Assembly: GCF_900086725.1 (NCBI RefSeq)
Contig: NZ_LT574835.1
Location: forward strand, 64,501 to 128,500
Reading direction: 5' to 3'
Source of the DNA: Bariatricus massiliensis
Lineage (GTDB): Bacteria; Bacillota; Clostridia; Lachnospirales; Lachnospiraceae
DNA length: 64,000 nt
Notes under the pieces: model-generated
The model's database searches: none
What the model saw: only the letters and a program-made list of their open reading frames with translations
Told to the model about the DNA's origin: nothing
Shown here: piece after piece, positions 26,494 through 34,752 of the stretch
Numbering within the stretch: the first letter of the stretch is position 1
Layout: the number at the start of each line of letters is the position of its first letter
Translations under genes and position numbers: made by a program

Positions 26494-26586
26494 TTAATCA
26501 TCATCTTCACTTGACATCTTCATCAATGCCATTACAAATGTTGCAAAAATAGAACCAACAACCAAACCTGCAATGAACATCAGCAT
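26494..26586 (-). CDS. Small membrane protein (30 aa)
   Basis: ATG overlaps the stop of the upstream gene and is preceded by AAAGGCGG. The product is one hydrophobic helix (MFIAGLVVGSIFATFVMALM) followed by an acidic tail MSSEDDD. The coupling and good ribosome site support translation. Single-span phage microproteins of this kind have no established role. Confidence 0.55.
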   Translation of the reverse strand: MLMFIAGLVVGSIFATFVMALMKMSSEDDD

Positions 26587-27020
26587 TTCAAACCGCCTTT
26601 CTGAATGACAATCTGTGCATTCACTTTTGCTTTCTGTGCAGTCTTTGAATATCTCTTGAAAGACTGTTCCAAATCATGCACCAACTTCTTCTGTTCTTTC
26701 AGGTCAGCTTTTGCATCCTTCACTTCCACCTTGGAAAGCGGAACACCATTTGGATGTTTGCAAGAAGAAATCATTCTTTCAAGGTCTTTCATCTTCTGAA
26801 ACTCATTTCCAAATTGATGTTTGATTTCCTGCTTCTTTTCTTCTGCTTCCTGTTCCAAATGTGTCAGGAACTGCAACATCTGATGCAGGATTTCATCTTT
26901 GTGTTCCCAATCAAGGTCAATGGTTTTCATCAGAACATTCAGCTTGTTCTGTGTGGCAGGGAAGAAGGCTTCACAATTTATGGTCATGTTTCCTGTTTCC
27001 CATTTAATATGTAATTGCAT
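26580..27020 (-). CDS. Hypothetical helical phage protein (146 aa)
   Basis: The N-terminal segment MQLHIKWETGNMTINCEAFF is beta-like; the rest is a long charged coiled coil (about 50-130: EQEAEEKKQEIKHQF, DAKADLKEQKKLVHDLEQSF). The start at 27020 follows AAAGGTGATA. It lies between a MazG-like gene and a small membrane protein in the replication block. No family assigned. Confidence 0.7.
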   Translation of the reverse strand: MQLHIKWETGNMTINCEAFFPATQNKLNVLMKTIDLDWEHKDEILHQMLQFLTHLEQEAEEKKQEIKHQFGNEFQKMKDLERMISSCKHPNGVPLSKVEVKDAKADLKEQKKLVHDLEQSFKRYSKTAQKAKVNAQIVIQKGGLKC

Positions 27021-27026
27021 CAAATA

Positions 27027-27170
27027 TCACCTTTCTTTCTCATAATAAACTTTGATATAATTTTCAAAATCTTTATCTGACATTTTCATAATTGCAGGAA
27101 TATCATACTTTTGAATTATCCCTTTTATCATCAAAAATTTTAATAATCTTTCAATGATTTTGTTATCCAT
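27027..27170 (-). CDS. Hypothetical small phage protein (47 aa)
   Basis: The frame opens with ATG overlapping the MazG-like stop (TGATG) and ends within the ribosome site of the next gene. The product is a charged helical peptide, beginning MDNKIIERLLKFLMIKGIIQ. Tight coupling on both sides supports that it is translated. Function unknown. Confidence 0.6.
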   Translation of the reverse strand: MDNKIIERLLKFLMIKGIIQKYDIPAIMKMSDKDFENYIKVYYEKER

Positions 27171-27511
27171 CAAATATCACTTTTCTTTCTATGCTGTGAT
27201 TTTTCAGGGTCAAATCCGTCAGGGTATCTTGACCGCAACTTGTCCACATTCATCTGCATGACAGTTTCCAAATCATAACCTATGGAATAAGCGGTCACTG
27301 CAAGATACCATGCAACATCACCAAGTTCTTTTGCAAGATGTTCTGCATCAAGTTCATGACCTTGGAAAATGTGTTTCTTCACAATGTCTGCACATTCCCC
27401 TGATTCACCGCAAAGACCAAGAACACCATTTACAAACATTGGAAGTTCCTGATTCATTCCGCTTGCTGTTCTTAATGCTTCCATCTGATATTCATTTATT
27501 TTCATATTCAA
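27170..27511 (-). CDS. MazG-like nucleotide pyrophosphohydrolase
   Basis: A 113-residue single-domain all-helical NTP pyrophosphatase. The metal-binding pattern is visible as GLCGESGECADIVKKHIFQG (ExxE) followed by KELGDVAWYLA (ExxD). Phage MazG-like enzymes hydrolyse nucleoside triphosphates or ppGpp-like signals and are thought to adjust host nucleotide pools. It sits directly downstream of the primase-helicase with a 4-bp overlap. Confidence 0.85.
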   Translation of the reverse strand: MNMKINEYQMEALRTASGMNQELPMFVNGVLGLCGESGECADIVKKHIFQGHELDAEHLAKELGDVAWYLAVTAYSIGYDLETVMQMNVDKLRSRYPDGFDPEKSQHRKKSDI

Positions 27512-29409
27512 TCATCCTTTCTGACAAAAATTCTGCACTTTCTTCCTTTGATTTTCTTATCTGCAATCTTGCAGTCCAAGTGTCTTGTTATTTCCTTGCT
27601 GAATGTCTGCATTGCAACTTTTGTGAATCCATTTTCATGACAGAAAGTGTCATATCTTGCAAACACTTCCTTGGTTTCATTGTTCAGAATTTCATAATCT
27701 TCAACTTCTTCAAGGAACAGAAGAATTGGATTGTTGTCCCTTTCAAAACTTTCAATTTCCTTCTGAACAGCTTCTGATGTTGTGAATCCCTGATTTGCAA
27801 GAACCCTTTTCAGACCTTGAACACCAATCTGAATCAGATATTCAGCAACTTCTTGTGTCTGCAAGTCCCACTTTATTCTTGCATTGAAATCAGGGTCATC
27901 TTTGCTGAATTTTGCATTAAATGGAATTATTACCAATCTTCTTTTTATTGCTTCAAATCCTTTGTTCCTGACCCTTGGAATCTCATTTGCAGAAAACAAC
28001 AATTTGACAGTTGGCTTGAAGAAATACACATCTTGACCCTTGTTTTCTGCTTTTATGTCATTTCCTGAAACAATCTTCTTGAACTGACTGATTGATTTTC
28101 CCTGCAAGAATTCATCACTGATGTCATCACCTATGTTTGCAAGTTTTCCAAACATTGTTGTTGTGCTGAATTTTTCTGCAAGTTCATCAAGGTCAAGTGA
28201 AACATAGTTGTCCCTTCCAAGAACCCATTCCACCAAATCAAGGAATGTTGATTTTCCATTTGCACCTGTTCCTGTCAAAATGAATGATTTTGAAAGTTCA
28301 TTTTCTCTGAAAAAACAATATCCAATACATTCTTCAAGAATGTTCCTGATAGATTGGTCACCGCAAGCAATCTTGTTCAGTGTCTTGTCCGTAACTTCTG
28401 AATATGCATTTGGATTGTAGTCCCAAGGAATAATATTTGTGATTATGTATTCAGGACTGAATGGAAGAAGTTCCATTGTTCTGATGTTCAAAATTCCATT
28501 CCTGAATGCAATGAATTTTGCATCAGACACAGGTGCATTCTTTGGTGTTGTCACTTCCAAATATTTCAATGTTTCTGTTCTCTGCGTTGCCTTTAATGTT
28601 GGAATGACTTCAATCATCTTGGATTCAATCATTTTATATCCTGAAACATAAATTCCTGCATCATATACATGCAACTGACCATTGATTCTTTTGACATGGA
28701 ACTGTGATTTCATATAGTTTCCAAACACATTGTGAAGAAAAGTTTTTCCATGATAAAAAACAGGTTTTGCAAAGGCTTCATCCCTTGTGATTGTGTCAAT
28801 TTCATCATCAGAAAGTGGTTCAGAAAGAACATATTTATTCACCATCTTGATTGTGTCCCTTGCTTCATCAACAGAAAGACCTGCTGACTGCAAAACAAGT
28901 TCATAACCAAACAGACTGCTGTTTCTTCCTTCACCTGCTTCCATATCCAAGAATTCCATTTTGGATTTCACAGGTTTCAGGAAATATGGAACTTCCTGAT
29001 ATTCAACACCTTCTTCCACATCCCATTCAATCCATCTTTCTTCACCATTAAATTTCAAAATTTCATAACTGTTTTTTACACCAACCTTGATGTCTGCTGT
29101 CAGACCGCAAGCAATCTTGCAATGTGTGAAGCATTGGTCAATGTCAGTATTTTTGAACAAGAAGTGTCTTCCCCTTGTGGTCACATAAACCCTGCAATCA
29201 AGCTGTCTGTCTTCCACAATCTTCATCAATACTTCTGACTGTTCTTTGTCATCAATATCAATCAAAACTGTGTCTTGACCAAGTATTCCTGCATATTCAG
29301 GAAGGTCTTTCACTTCATCATATGTGTGAAGGTCAGATGCAGGAACATTCTTGAATTTTTCTGTGCATTTCTTGTCTTTTGTTTTCACATATCCCTTGAA
29401 CAGTTCCAA
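27508..29409 (-). CDS. Bifunctional primase-helicase, P4/D5 family
   Basis: A 633-residue replication protein. The N-terminal AEP-type prim-pol domain shows VLIDIDD (48-54) and TTRGRHFLF. After a D5_N linker the superfamily 3 helicase has Walker A GTGANGKST (380-388), Walker B-like IGDD and a sensor stretch KLLFSANEIPRVRNKG. Translation appears to start from TTG after AAGAAGGTG. It would unwind and prime phage DNA; the adjacent family B polymerase completes a self-contained replisome. Confidence 0.92.
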   Translation of the reverse strand: MELFKGYVKTKDKKCTEKFKNVPASDLHTYDEVKDLPEYAGILGQDTVLIDIDDKEQSEVLMKIVEDRQLDCRVYVTTRGRHFLFKNTDIDQCFTHCKIACGLTADIKVGVKNSYEILKFNGEERWIEWDVEEGVEYQEVPYFLKPVKSKMEFLDMEAGEGRNSSLFGYELVLQSAGLSVDEARDTIKMVNKYVLSEPLSDDEIDTITRDEAFAKPVFYHGKTFLHNVFGNYMKSQFHVKRINGQLHVYDAGIYVSGYKMIESKMIEVIPTLKATQRTETLKYLEVTTPKNAPVSDAKFIAFRNGILNIRTMELLPFSPEYIITNIIPWDYNPNAYSEVTDKTLNKIACGDQSIRNILEECIGYCFFRENELSKSFILTGTGANGKSTFLDLVEWVLGRDNYVSLDLDELAEKFSTTTMFGKLANIGDDISDEFLQGKSISQFKKIVSGNDIKAENKGQDVYFFKPTVKLLFSANEIPRVRNKGFEAIKRRLVIIPFNAKFSKDDPDFNARIKWDLQTQEVAEYLIQIGVQGLKRVLANQGFTTSEAVQKEIESFERDNNPILLFLEEVEDYEILNNETKEVFARYDTFCHENGFTKVAMQTFSKEITRHLDCKIADKKIKGRKCRIFVRKDD

Positions 29410-29437
29410 ATCTTCACCTTCTTTCCGCTGTTTATTT

Positions 29438-31240
29438 TCATAATGTCACACCAAATCCTTTCAGTCTGTCTTTTGCAACATCCACATACCACTGTTTGTC
29501 AAGCAGTTCAGGACAGGTGACACCATTGACTTCATCATTGAAGATGAAGCAGTGTTCAGGACAATTTTCAATCTTTGCAACACCGCCTGTGATAGAATGT
29601 TTTTTATAAAGTGTTCCATCAGGGTGATTCAGGCTTGCAAACACCCTGACACATTTTTCCTTGATGGTAATTCCATCATTGTTGTAAACCTTGACTTTTC
29701 TTTTTGACCCTGTTTTGCTTCTGACCTCTTTGGTGCTGAAAGTTCCACCATGAAAGATGCAGTCATATTTTCCTGAAATCTTTTTGACCTGCTGAAATTC
29801 TTTCAGGTCATTACATTCAGAAATTGTTTTTTCAATTGGAACACCTTTGGTCATATAATCAACCAATGCTGTGTTCACAATAGGAAGGTCATAGTCAAGT
29901 GTTCCAAGACCTTTCACATATGCACCTTTTGATTTGTAATGTCCCCATTCATCCATAATCAGATAATTGTTGACATCTTTTTGGAATATTTCACCATAAC
30001 CATAATCATCAAATTCAAGGGACAAACCTGTTCTTTGTTCCCATTCATAAGCAATGTCATCAATCAAATCATAATCTTCATAACTGTGCATTTTAATCAG
30101 AATACCATCTGTATTCACCTGAATGATTTCACACACACCTTCCAATCTTTCAAGCAAGTCCACACCAACCAAAATCTGACCAAACACACAGGTGTTATTT
30201 GCACCCCTTGGGTCATATAATTTATTGAACTTGTCCTTCATAGCACCATAAGTTCCATTCAGAACAATCTTGAATGGTGCTTGTTCCTTCTTCTTTCCTT
30301 CTGCTTTCAGTTGAAGTCTGAACCGCAAAATTTCTTTGTACCTTTCAAGACCTTTTTCAGGAACAGACCTTGAAAAACAATATTCAGGATATAAGCAGTC
30401 AAGTGTTGGATAAAGTGAACCAACATCCATGTTGATGAAATAACCCTTGTCATGATAGGATTCTTTTGCACCATGAACACCGCCCCAAGCAAATGTCATT
30501 GGTATTCCTGCCATGATTTTTTCAAGTTTGTTTGCTTTATTTCCTTTCTTGTATGTGTGATTTTCAGGATTCATGAACCATTCAGGAACATCTGTGTATT
30601 TTTCCACCCTTGCACATGGTGGAAGTGAAATGTCAAATTCATCATCATAGTTGTGTTTTGTAGCACCAAGAATTTCTGCTGACAATTGCACTTTTGTCTT
30701 GTTTATATATGACAAAGGCATGTTATACATTTTCAGAAGTTCCATTTGTGCTTCAAAATCAGATTTTCTTTCAATGAAGACCAACACAGTCTGTTCAACA
30801 TCATGTCTGCAATAGAAAACAGTCTGTTCAATTTCTTCATCAGTCAGTTTCCTGTCAATATCGAAGGGGACTGATGTTTCTTTGATATTGTTCCCCATGA
30901 AACCTTCAAAGACTTTCAGTCCCCTGTCAATATTTTGCATCACATCATAATTATTCAAAGGGAACTTCCTGAATTGACCTGAAAAACTATAACCCGATTG
31001 ACCTTTCAGGATAATGTGGTCATTGCATTCTTTGGGATTCAACCCACAAAGGATTGATTTCAGGATAAATTGGTCATATCCCCTTGAATTGAATCCCACC
31101 CAAATGTCATTGACATGTTCCTGATAGAATGCTTCAAGTTCAGAAGAATTGTTGATGATGACATGTTCTTTCTGATTGTCCATGTCCAAAATGACAACTA
31201 ACCAATCATATTTGAACACTTCAAAATCATAGAACACCAT
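29438..31240 (-). CDS. Family B DNA polymerase (divergent, phage)
   Basis: A 600-residue polymerase. The 3'-5' exonuclease begins at YDFEVF (4-9), with VGFNSRGYD and a late YCRHDVEQT. Polymerase motif A is MDVGSLYPT (271-279) and motif B KIVLNGTYG (324-332). Motif C is VNTDGI (375-380) in place of the usual DTDS, so only one Asp of the pair is present at that motif. It is short for a family B enzyme but has both activities. It sits between DUF669 and the primase-helicase. Confidence 0.88.
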   Translation of the reverse strand: MVFYDFEVFKYDWLVVILDMDNQKEHVIINNSSELEAFYQEHVNDIWVGFNSRGYDQFILKSILCGLNPKECNDHIILKGQSGYSFSGQFRKFPLNNYDVMQNIDRGLKVFEGFMGNNIKETSVPFDIDRKLTDEEIEQTVFYCRHDVEQTVLVFIERKSDFEAQMELLKMYNMPLSYINKTKVQLSAEILGATKHNYDDEFDISLPPCARVEKYTDVPEWFMNPENHTYKKGNKANKLEKIMAGIPMTFAWGGVHGAKESYHDKGYFINMDVGSLYPTLDCLYPEYCFSRSVPEKGLERYKEILRFRLQLKAEGKKKEQAPFKIVLNGTYGAMKDKFNKLYDPRGANNTCVFGQILVGVDLLERLEGVCEIIQVNTDGILIKMHSYEDYDLIDDIAYEWEQRTGLSLEFDDYGYGEIFQKDVNNYLIMDEWGHYKSKGAYVKGLGTLDYDLPIVNTALVDYMTKGVPIEKTISECNDLKEFQQVKKISGKYDCIFHGGTFSTKEVRSKTGSKRKVKVYNNDGITIKEKCVRVFASLNHPDGTLYKKHSITGGVAKIENCPEHCFIFNDEVNGVTCPELLDKQWYVDVAKDRLKGFGVTL

Positions 31241-31259
31241 CTGTCATCAACCCCTTTCC

Positions 31260-31715
31260 TTAACTTTCATAAACTTCTTTGATGGTATAAACAGGGAAGT
31301 CTTTCTTGTTCTTCTTGAACTCAATCAGATATTCAAGACCTGCTTCATCAATTGCTTCCATGATGTCCATAATCAAATCATTGTACTGTGCATAGTCCTT
31401 GAATTCCACTTCATCAACTGCATCCAAAGAACGAAGGAAGCGGTTGACATTTCCAATCTGAAATCCCTGTGTAATAACTGCATTCATGAACAGAAGCTGA
31501 TTTTCATATTCACCATGCAGGATTCTGAACCAAGCTGAAAACATTGGGTCACCCTTGGAAGATTCTTTCAGTTCCATCTTCTCAATCTTGATTTCATATG
31601 TACCAACAGGAATTTCCGCATATTCGCCTGTTCCACCATTGGCTTCAACTTCCTTTGTGTCTTTTGCAAGACCTTCCACATCAATTGCTTTGTTCCACTT
31701 ATCAAATACTGACAT
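31260..31715 (-). CDS. DUF669-family protein, putative single-strand DNA-binding role
   Basis: A 151-residue protein with the DUF669 pattern: MSVFDKWNKAID, then YAEIPVGTYEIKIEKMELKE and FSAWFRILHGEYENQLLFMN. This family sits in phage recombination/replication modules next to RecA-like ATPases and is suspected to bind single-stranded DNA or assist the recombinase. I chose the ATG at 31715, six bases after AGGTGA. Confidence 0.85.
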   Translation of the reverse strand: MSVFDKWNKAIDVEGLAKDTKEVEANGGTGEYAEIPVGTYEIKIEKMELKESSKGDPMFSAWFRILHGEYENQLLFMNAVITQGFQIGNVNRFLRSLDAVDEVEFKDYAQYNDLIMDIMEAIDEAGLEYLIEFKKNKKDFPVYTIKEVYES

Positions 31716-31735
31716 ATTATTCACCTATACCTTTC

Positions 31736-32062
31736 TTAATTTTTATCATTAAACAGTCCACTGAATGCGGAACTGAATGCATCAACAATCTGTTCACTTG
31801 CCTTTGCAAGTGCTTCACCAAGTGCATTGACCTTTTCAGGATTGAAAATCTTTTCTGCAATAAATTCATGAAAGATTTCACCACATACCGCATTTACTGC
31901 ACATTCATGTGCTTCTTCAAGGAAAATATCTTCCAAATTTTCATCCTTGCTGATTTCATATTCAAGAATTTCAGCAATGTCTGCGTCAGGATTCTTTTCA
32001 AGAACCTTCATGATGCTTTCCTTGATTCCTTTTTCTTCAAGTGCTTTAACAAACTTGTCCAT
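31736..32062 (-). CDS. Hypothetical acidic phage protein (108 aa)
   Basis: An all-helical acidic protein (KVLEKNPDADIAEILEYEIS, then EDIFLEEAHECAVN) located between the nuclease-ATPase fusion and DUF669. Its start overlaps the previous stop by one base. No catalytic motif is visible; a partner of the recombination proteins is a reasonable guess from position only. Confidence 0.65.
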   Translation of the reverse strand: MDKFVKALEEKGIKESIMKVLEKNPDADIAEILEYEISKDENLEDIFLEEAHECAVNAVCGEIFHEFIAEKIFNPEKVNALGEALAKASEQIVDAFSSAFSGLFNDKN

Positions 32063-33807
32063 TATTCTGTCCCCCTTGCTTTTCTTGTCCTGCGTGTTCT
32101 TGCAGGTTTTTCTTCCTGTGCTTCTTCTGCCTGTTCAGGTGGATTCATAGCACCATCAACAGGATTTTCTTCTTCCTGACTATCATCAGCTTCCTGTTCC
32201 TGTGCAGGTTCTTCTTCCTTCTTTGTTCTGCTTGTCCTGCGTGATGTTCTCTGTGGCTTGTCCTGACCGCTTTCATCATCAGAAGGGGAATTGTCCACCT
32301 GTTCCTTTTTCGTGTCCTGTGGCTCTCTGTGGATTGTCTGTGAACCTGCATTTGCTTCATCATAGACTTCACAAAGTGCTTCCCAATCCAAAGGAATCTG
32401 TGTCTTGGTGATTCCCTTTAATCTTCCACCACCAAAGATGACTTCATTTGACTTGAAATTCAAAGTTCTGCTGTCATCATCTTCCACAACAACCCTTGCA
32501 ACAATATCAACCATTCCTGCAATCTTATTTGCAACCTTGTCAGCAATGTTTGGTTTTATTGCTGTGATTTTATCACCTGACTTCTTTGTGATGTCCTTGG
32601 TTGTGTCTTCATGTGAAATCAGAACAATATTTTCATAGTCCAAATTCATCAGTCTTCTGATTGTAGACAAGAATTCAGTTCTGACCTTATCCCATGCCCT
32701 GAAACTGTCATCAGATTCATGTGTGATTCCAAGTTTGTCATACATGTAAAGTCTGCATGATTCATATGTGTCTTCAAGCAGGTCAACAATTATGGTTTTG
32801 AAATCATTGTCCTTCTTTTCAAGTTCATCAATGGTCTTCTTGAAATTGTCCCATGCAAGAACCTTCTGTCTTCCTTCATAAGTGTCTTTGATAGGAAGAT
32901 ACTGCTGTGTAACAAACTGGATATTTCCATCAGTGTTCAGGTTCAGTGGCATTGGTGCAGAATCCATGAAAGTTGTTTTTCCGCTGAAAGCACCACCATA
33001 AATCCACAATTTTCTTTTGGTTGTCTGTCCAACCTGTCTTCTTTCTGCCTTTGGTAAAATCATAAAATCATTTCCTTTCAAACAATATTCTTTGTATTCA
33101 CACCATTCACACAGGTATGATTGACACTTTGGAAAGTCCTGTGCAAATTGAATGTTCATGCAGGTTTCCATGAAATCAATGACCTTTTGTGGGTCATATT
33201 CCACTTGCTTCACTTCAACATCAAGTTCCTGCATTTCTTGTTCAATCCTTTTTCTGAAATCTTCCAAGGATTCTGTTTTCTTCTGCTTGATGCTGACCTT
33301 TGGAACAAACACGAAGAACAAGTTCCTGATTCTTTTTCCTGTGATTTGTTCGCAAAAATACTTGTAAACATGCAGTTGTCTTGATTCCATATAGTGCTGT
33401 TGATTGTTGGAATATTTGAAGTCATACAAATCAAACTGACCATGTGGAAGGTCTGCATCATGTTTGGTGCATGGAACAAGCAAGTCCATTGTTCCTTCAT
33501 ACCAATTTGATTGCATCTGCACTTCATGAAGTCCATCAGGAATGACTTCTTTGACCCTTGGAATCCAATGTTGAAGTTTAAATGCTTCATTTATATGGTC
33601 ATCTGTGATAACAGGATATGACATAAAATATTCATGCAATGCTGTTTCCACATCTGTTTCCACACCCCTATGAAGTGCAGTTCCAATTTTCAATGCATTT
33701 GCAGGGTCATCAGATTCCAAGGTTTCCAATCTCTCACCATATCGGAAAAACCACCTTGCAGGACAATTTTCAAAACATTCTGCTGTTGAAAAATGAAATC
33801 TGTCCAT
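32062..33807 (-). CDS. Fusion of Cas4/RecB-like nuclease with RecA-like (Sak4-type) ATPase
   Basis: The 581-residue protein combines two recombination activities. Residues 1-245 are a PD-(D/E)XK nuclease of RecB/Cas4 type: H46, GTMD (105-108), DFKYS (129-133) and QLHVYKYF (144-151), plus Cys15 and a C228/C233/C236/C242 cluster that could hold an iron-sulfur cluster. Residues 262-480 are a P-loop ATPase with GGAFSGKT (271-278) and IIVDLLEDTYES as Walker B, like phage AAA_24/Sak4 annealing proteins. The last 90 residues are a disordered charged tail. It would resect ends and promote strand annealing in one chain. Confidence 0.85.
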   Translation of the reverse strand: MDRFHFSTAECFENCPARWFFRYGERLETLESDDPANALKIGTALHRGVETDVETALHEYFMSYPVITDDHINEAFKLQHWIPRVKEVIPDGLHEVQMQSNWYEGTMDLLVPCTKHDADLPHGQFDLYDFKYSNNQQHYMESRQLHVYKYFCEQITGKRIRNLFFVFVPKVSIKQKKTESLEDFRKRIEQEMQELDVEVKQVEYDPQKVIDFMETCMNIQFAQDFPKCQSYLCEWCEYKEYCLKGNDFMILPKAERRQVGQTTKRKLWIYGGAFSGKTTFMDSAPMPLNLNTDGNIQFVTQQYLPIKDTYEGRQKVLAWDNFKKTIDELEKKDNDFKTIIVDLLEDTYESCRLYMYDKLGITHESDDSFRAWDKVRTEFLSTIRRLMNLDYENIVLISHEDTTKDITKKSGDKITAIKPNIADKVANKIAGMVDIVARVVVEDDDSRTLNFKSNEVIFGGGRLKGITKTQIPLDWEALCEVYDEANAGSQTIHREPQDTKKEQVDNSPSDDESGQDKPQRTSRRTSRTKKEEEPAQEQEADDSQEEENPVDGAMNPPEQAEEAQEEKPARTRRTRKARGTE

Positions 33808-33811
33808 GCAA

Positions 33812-33910
33812 TCATCTGTCCTTTCTGTTGTTGCTGTGTCTGTTGTTTATCCATGAAAGAATAATCAGGGTCACGCAAATAATTAAAACTACCTGTGTAA
33901 CTTCACCCAT
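33812..33910 (-). CDS. Small membrane protein (32 aa)
   Basis: ATG at 33910 overlaps the end of the VRR-NUC gene and follows AGGTGG. The product begins MGEVTQVVLIICVTLIILSW, a single membrane helix, followed by a basic Asn/Arg-rich tail. It ends just before the next gene's start. It is too short to confirm without expression data, but the spacing fits a coupled operon gene. Confidence 0.45.
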   Translation of the reverse strand: MGEVTQVVLIICVTLIILSWINNRHSNNRKDR

Positions 33911-34260
33911 TGTGTCCACCACCTTTCTTTTAATGTTTCATAATTCTCTGTGATACTTTCTTCCAAATCATCAGAAATGCATCTGACAAGTTCCTGAAAC
34001 AGTTCAAACTGATTTGGATATAACAGAACTGCAAAACCGCCTGATTCATCAATCTGATGAAGATTGTGAAGTTGCAAAGGTGAAGGTTTTCCATTTGGTG
34101 CTTTGATTTCAATTCCAAAGAAAAAACCATGAACGCAAGCAAGAACATCAGGAACACCTGCTTTGGTAAATTCACCACCGCCCCAATACTTGATGAAATA
34201 ACATCCTTCATCTTTTAGGAACTTCTTCACCTTGTTTTCAAAATTCTTTTCAGATGCCAA
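33889..34260 (-). CDS. VRR-NUC domain nuclease
   Basis: A 123-residue stand-alone VRR-NUC protein. The PD-(D/E)XK core is visible as GVPDVLACVHG followed by FFGIEIKAPNGKPSPLQ (E-x-K then Q). This family acts as a structure-specific or Holliday-junction-type nuclease in phages. It follows immediately after the SNF2 helicase and Cys-rich gene, as in many Firmicute phage replication modules. Confidence 0.88.
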   Translation of the reverse strand: MASEKNFENKVKKFLKDEGCYFIKYWGGGEFTKAGVPDVLACVHGFFFGIEIKAPNGKPSPLQLHNLHQIDESGGFAVLLYPNQFELFQELVRCISDDLEESITENYETLKERWWTQWVKLHR

Positions 34261-34264
34261 GGAA

Positions 34265-34729
34265 TCACCCCTTCACACTGATTCTGACTGATGCACTGAC
34301 CTTGGAAGTCTTGCTATACTTTTCAGCAAGGTCAGGATGGTCTTTTTTCAGCTTTGCAGAATCAATTGTGGTTCTTGTGCTTTCAGCAACATATGTAATT
34401 TTCAAAATGTCATTTTCCACATTCTTGACACCATAAATGTTCATCACATCTGTCAATTGTTTCCTGATTTCTTTGTCCTGTGCTTCCAAGGCTTTCTTCT
34501 GCCTGTCCAAATCTGCAATCTTCTTCATGATTGCAACCGCTTTTTCATCAGAATTGAATGCAGTCAGGCTTGTTTCTTCTGTGACTTCAACTGCATCTTC
34601 ACATTCAGAACTGTCTTTCAGTTCATCAAGCAAAGAACAAGCTGATTCACAAGTTTCTTTCATATCACAGTGGAAACAACAGATGTTCTTTCCACATTCC
34701 GCATTTTCAGACTGTTTACACTTAATCAT
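34265..34729 (-). CDS. Hypothetical phage protein with N-terminal Cys cluster
   Basis: A 154-residue protein. The first 35 residues hold eight cysteines and a His (for example CGKNICCFHCDMKETCESAC), suggesting a metal-binding head. The rest is a coiled coil (IADLDRQKKALEAQDKEIRK) and a small beta region ending KVSASVRISVKG. It lies between the SNF2 helicase and VRR-NUC genes. No named family is recognised. Confidence 0.7.
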   Translation of the reverse strand: MIKCKQSENAECGKNICCFHCDMKETCESACSLLDELKDSSECEDAVEVTEETSLTAFNSDEKAVAIMKKIADLDRQKKALEAQDKEIRKQLTDVMNIYGVKNVENDILKITYVAESTRTTIDSAKLKKDHPDLAEKYSKTSKVSASVRISVKG

Positions 34730-34752
34730 TTATTTACCTTCTTTCTTTAATT

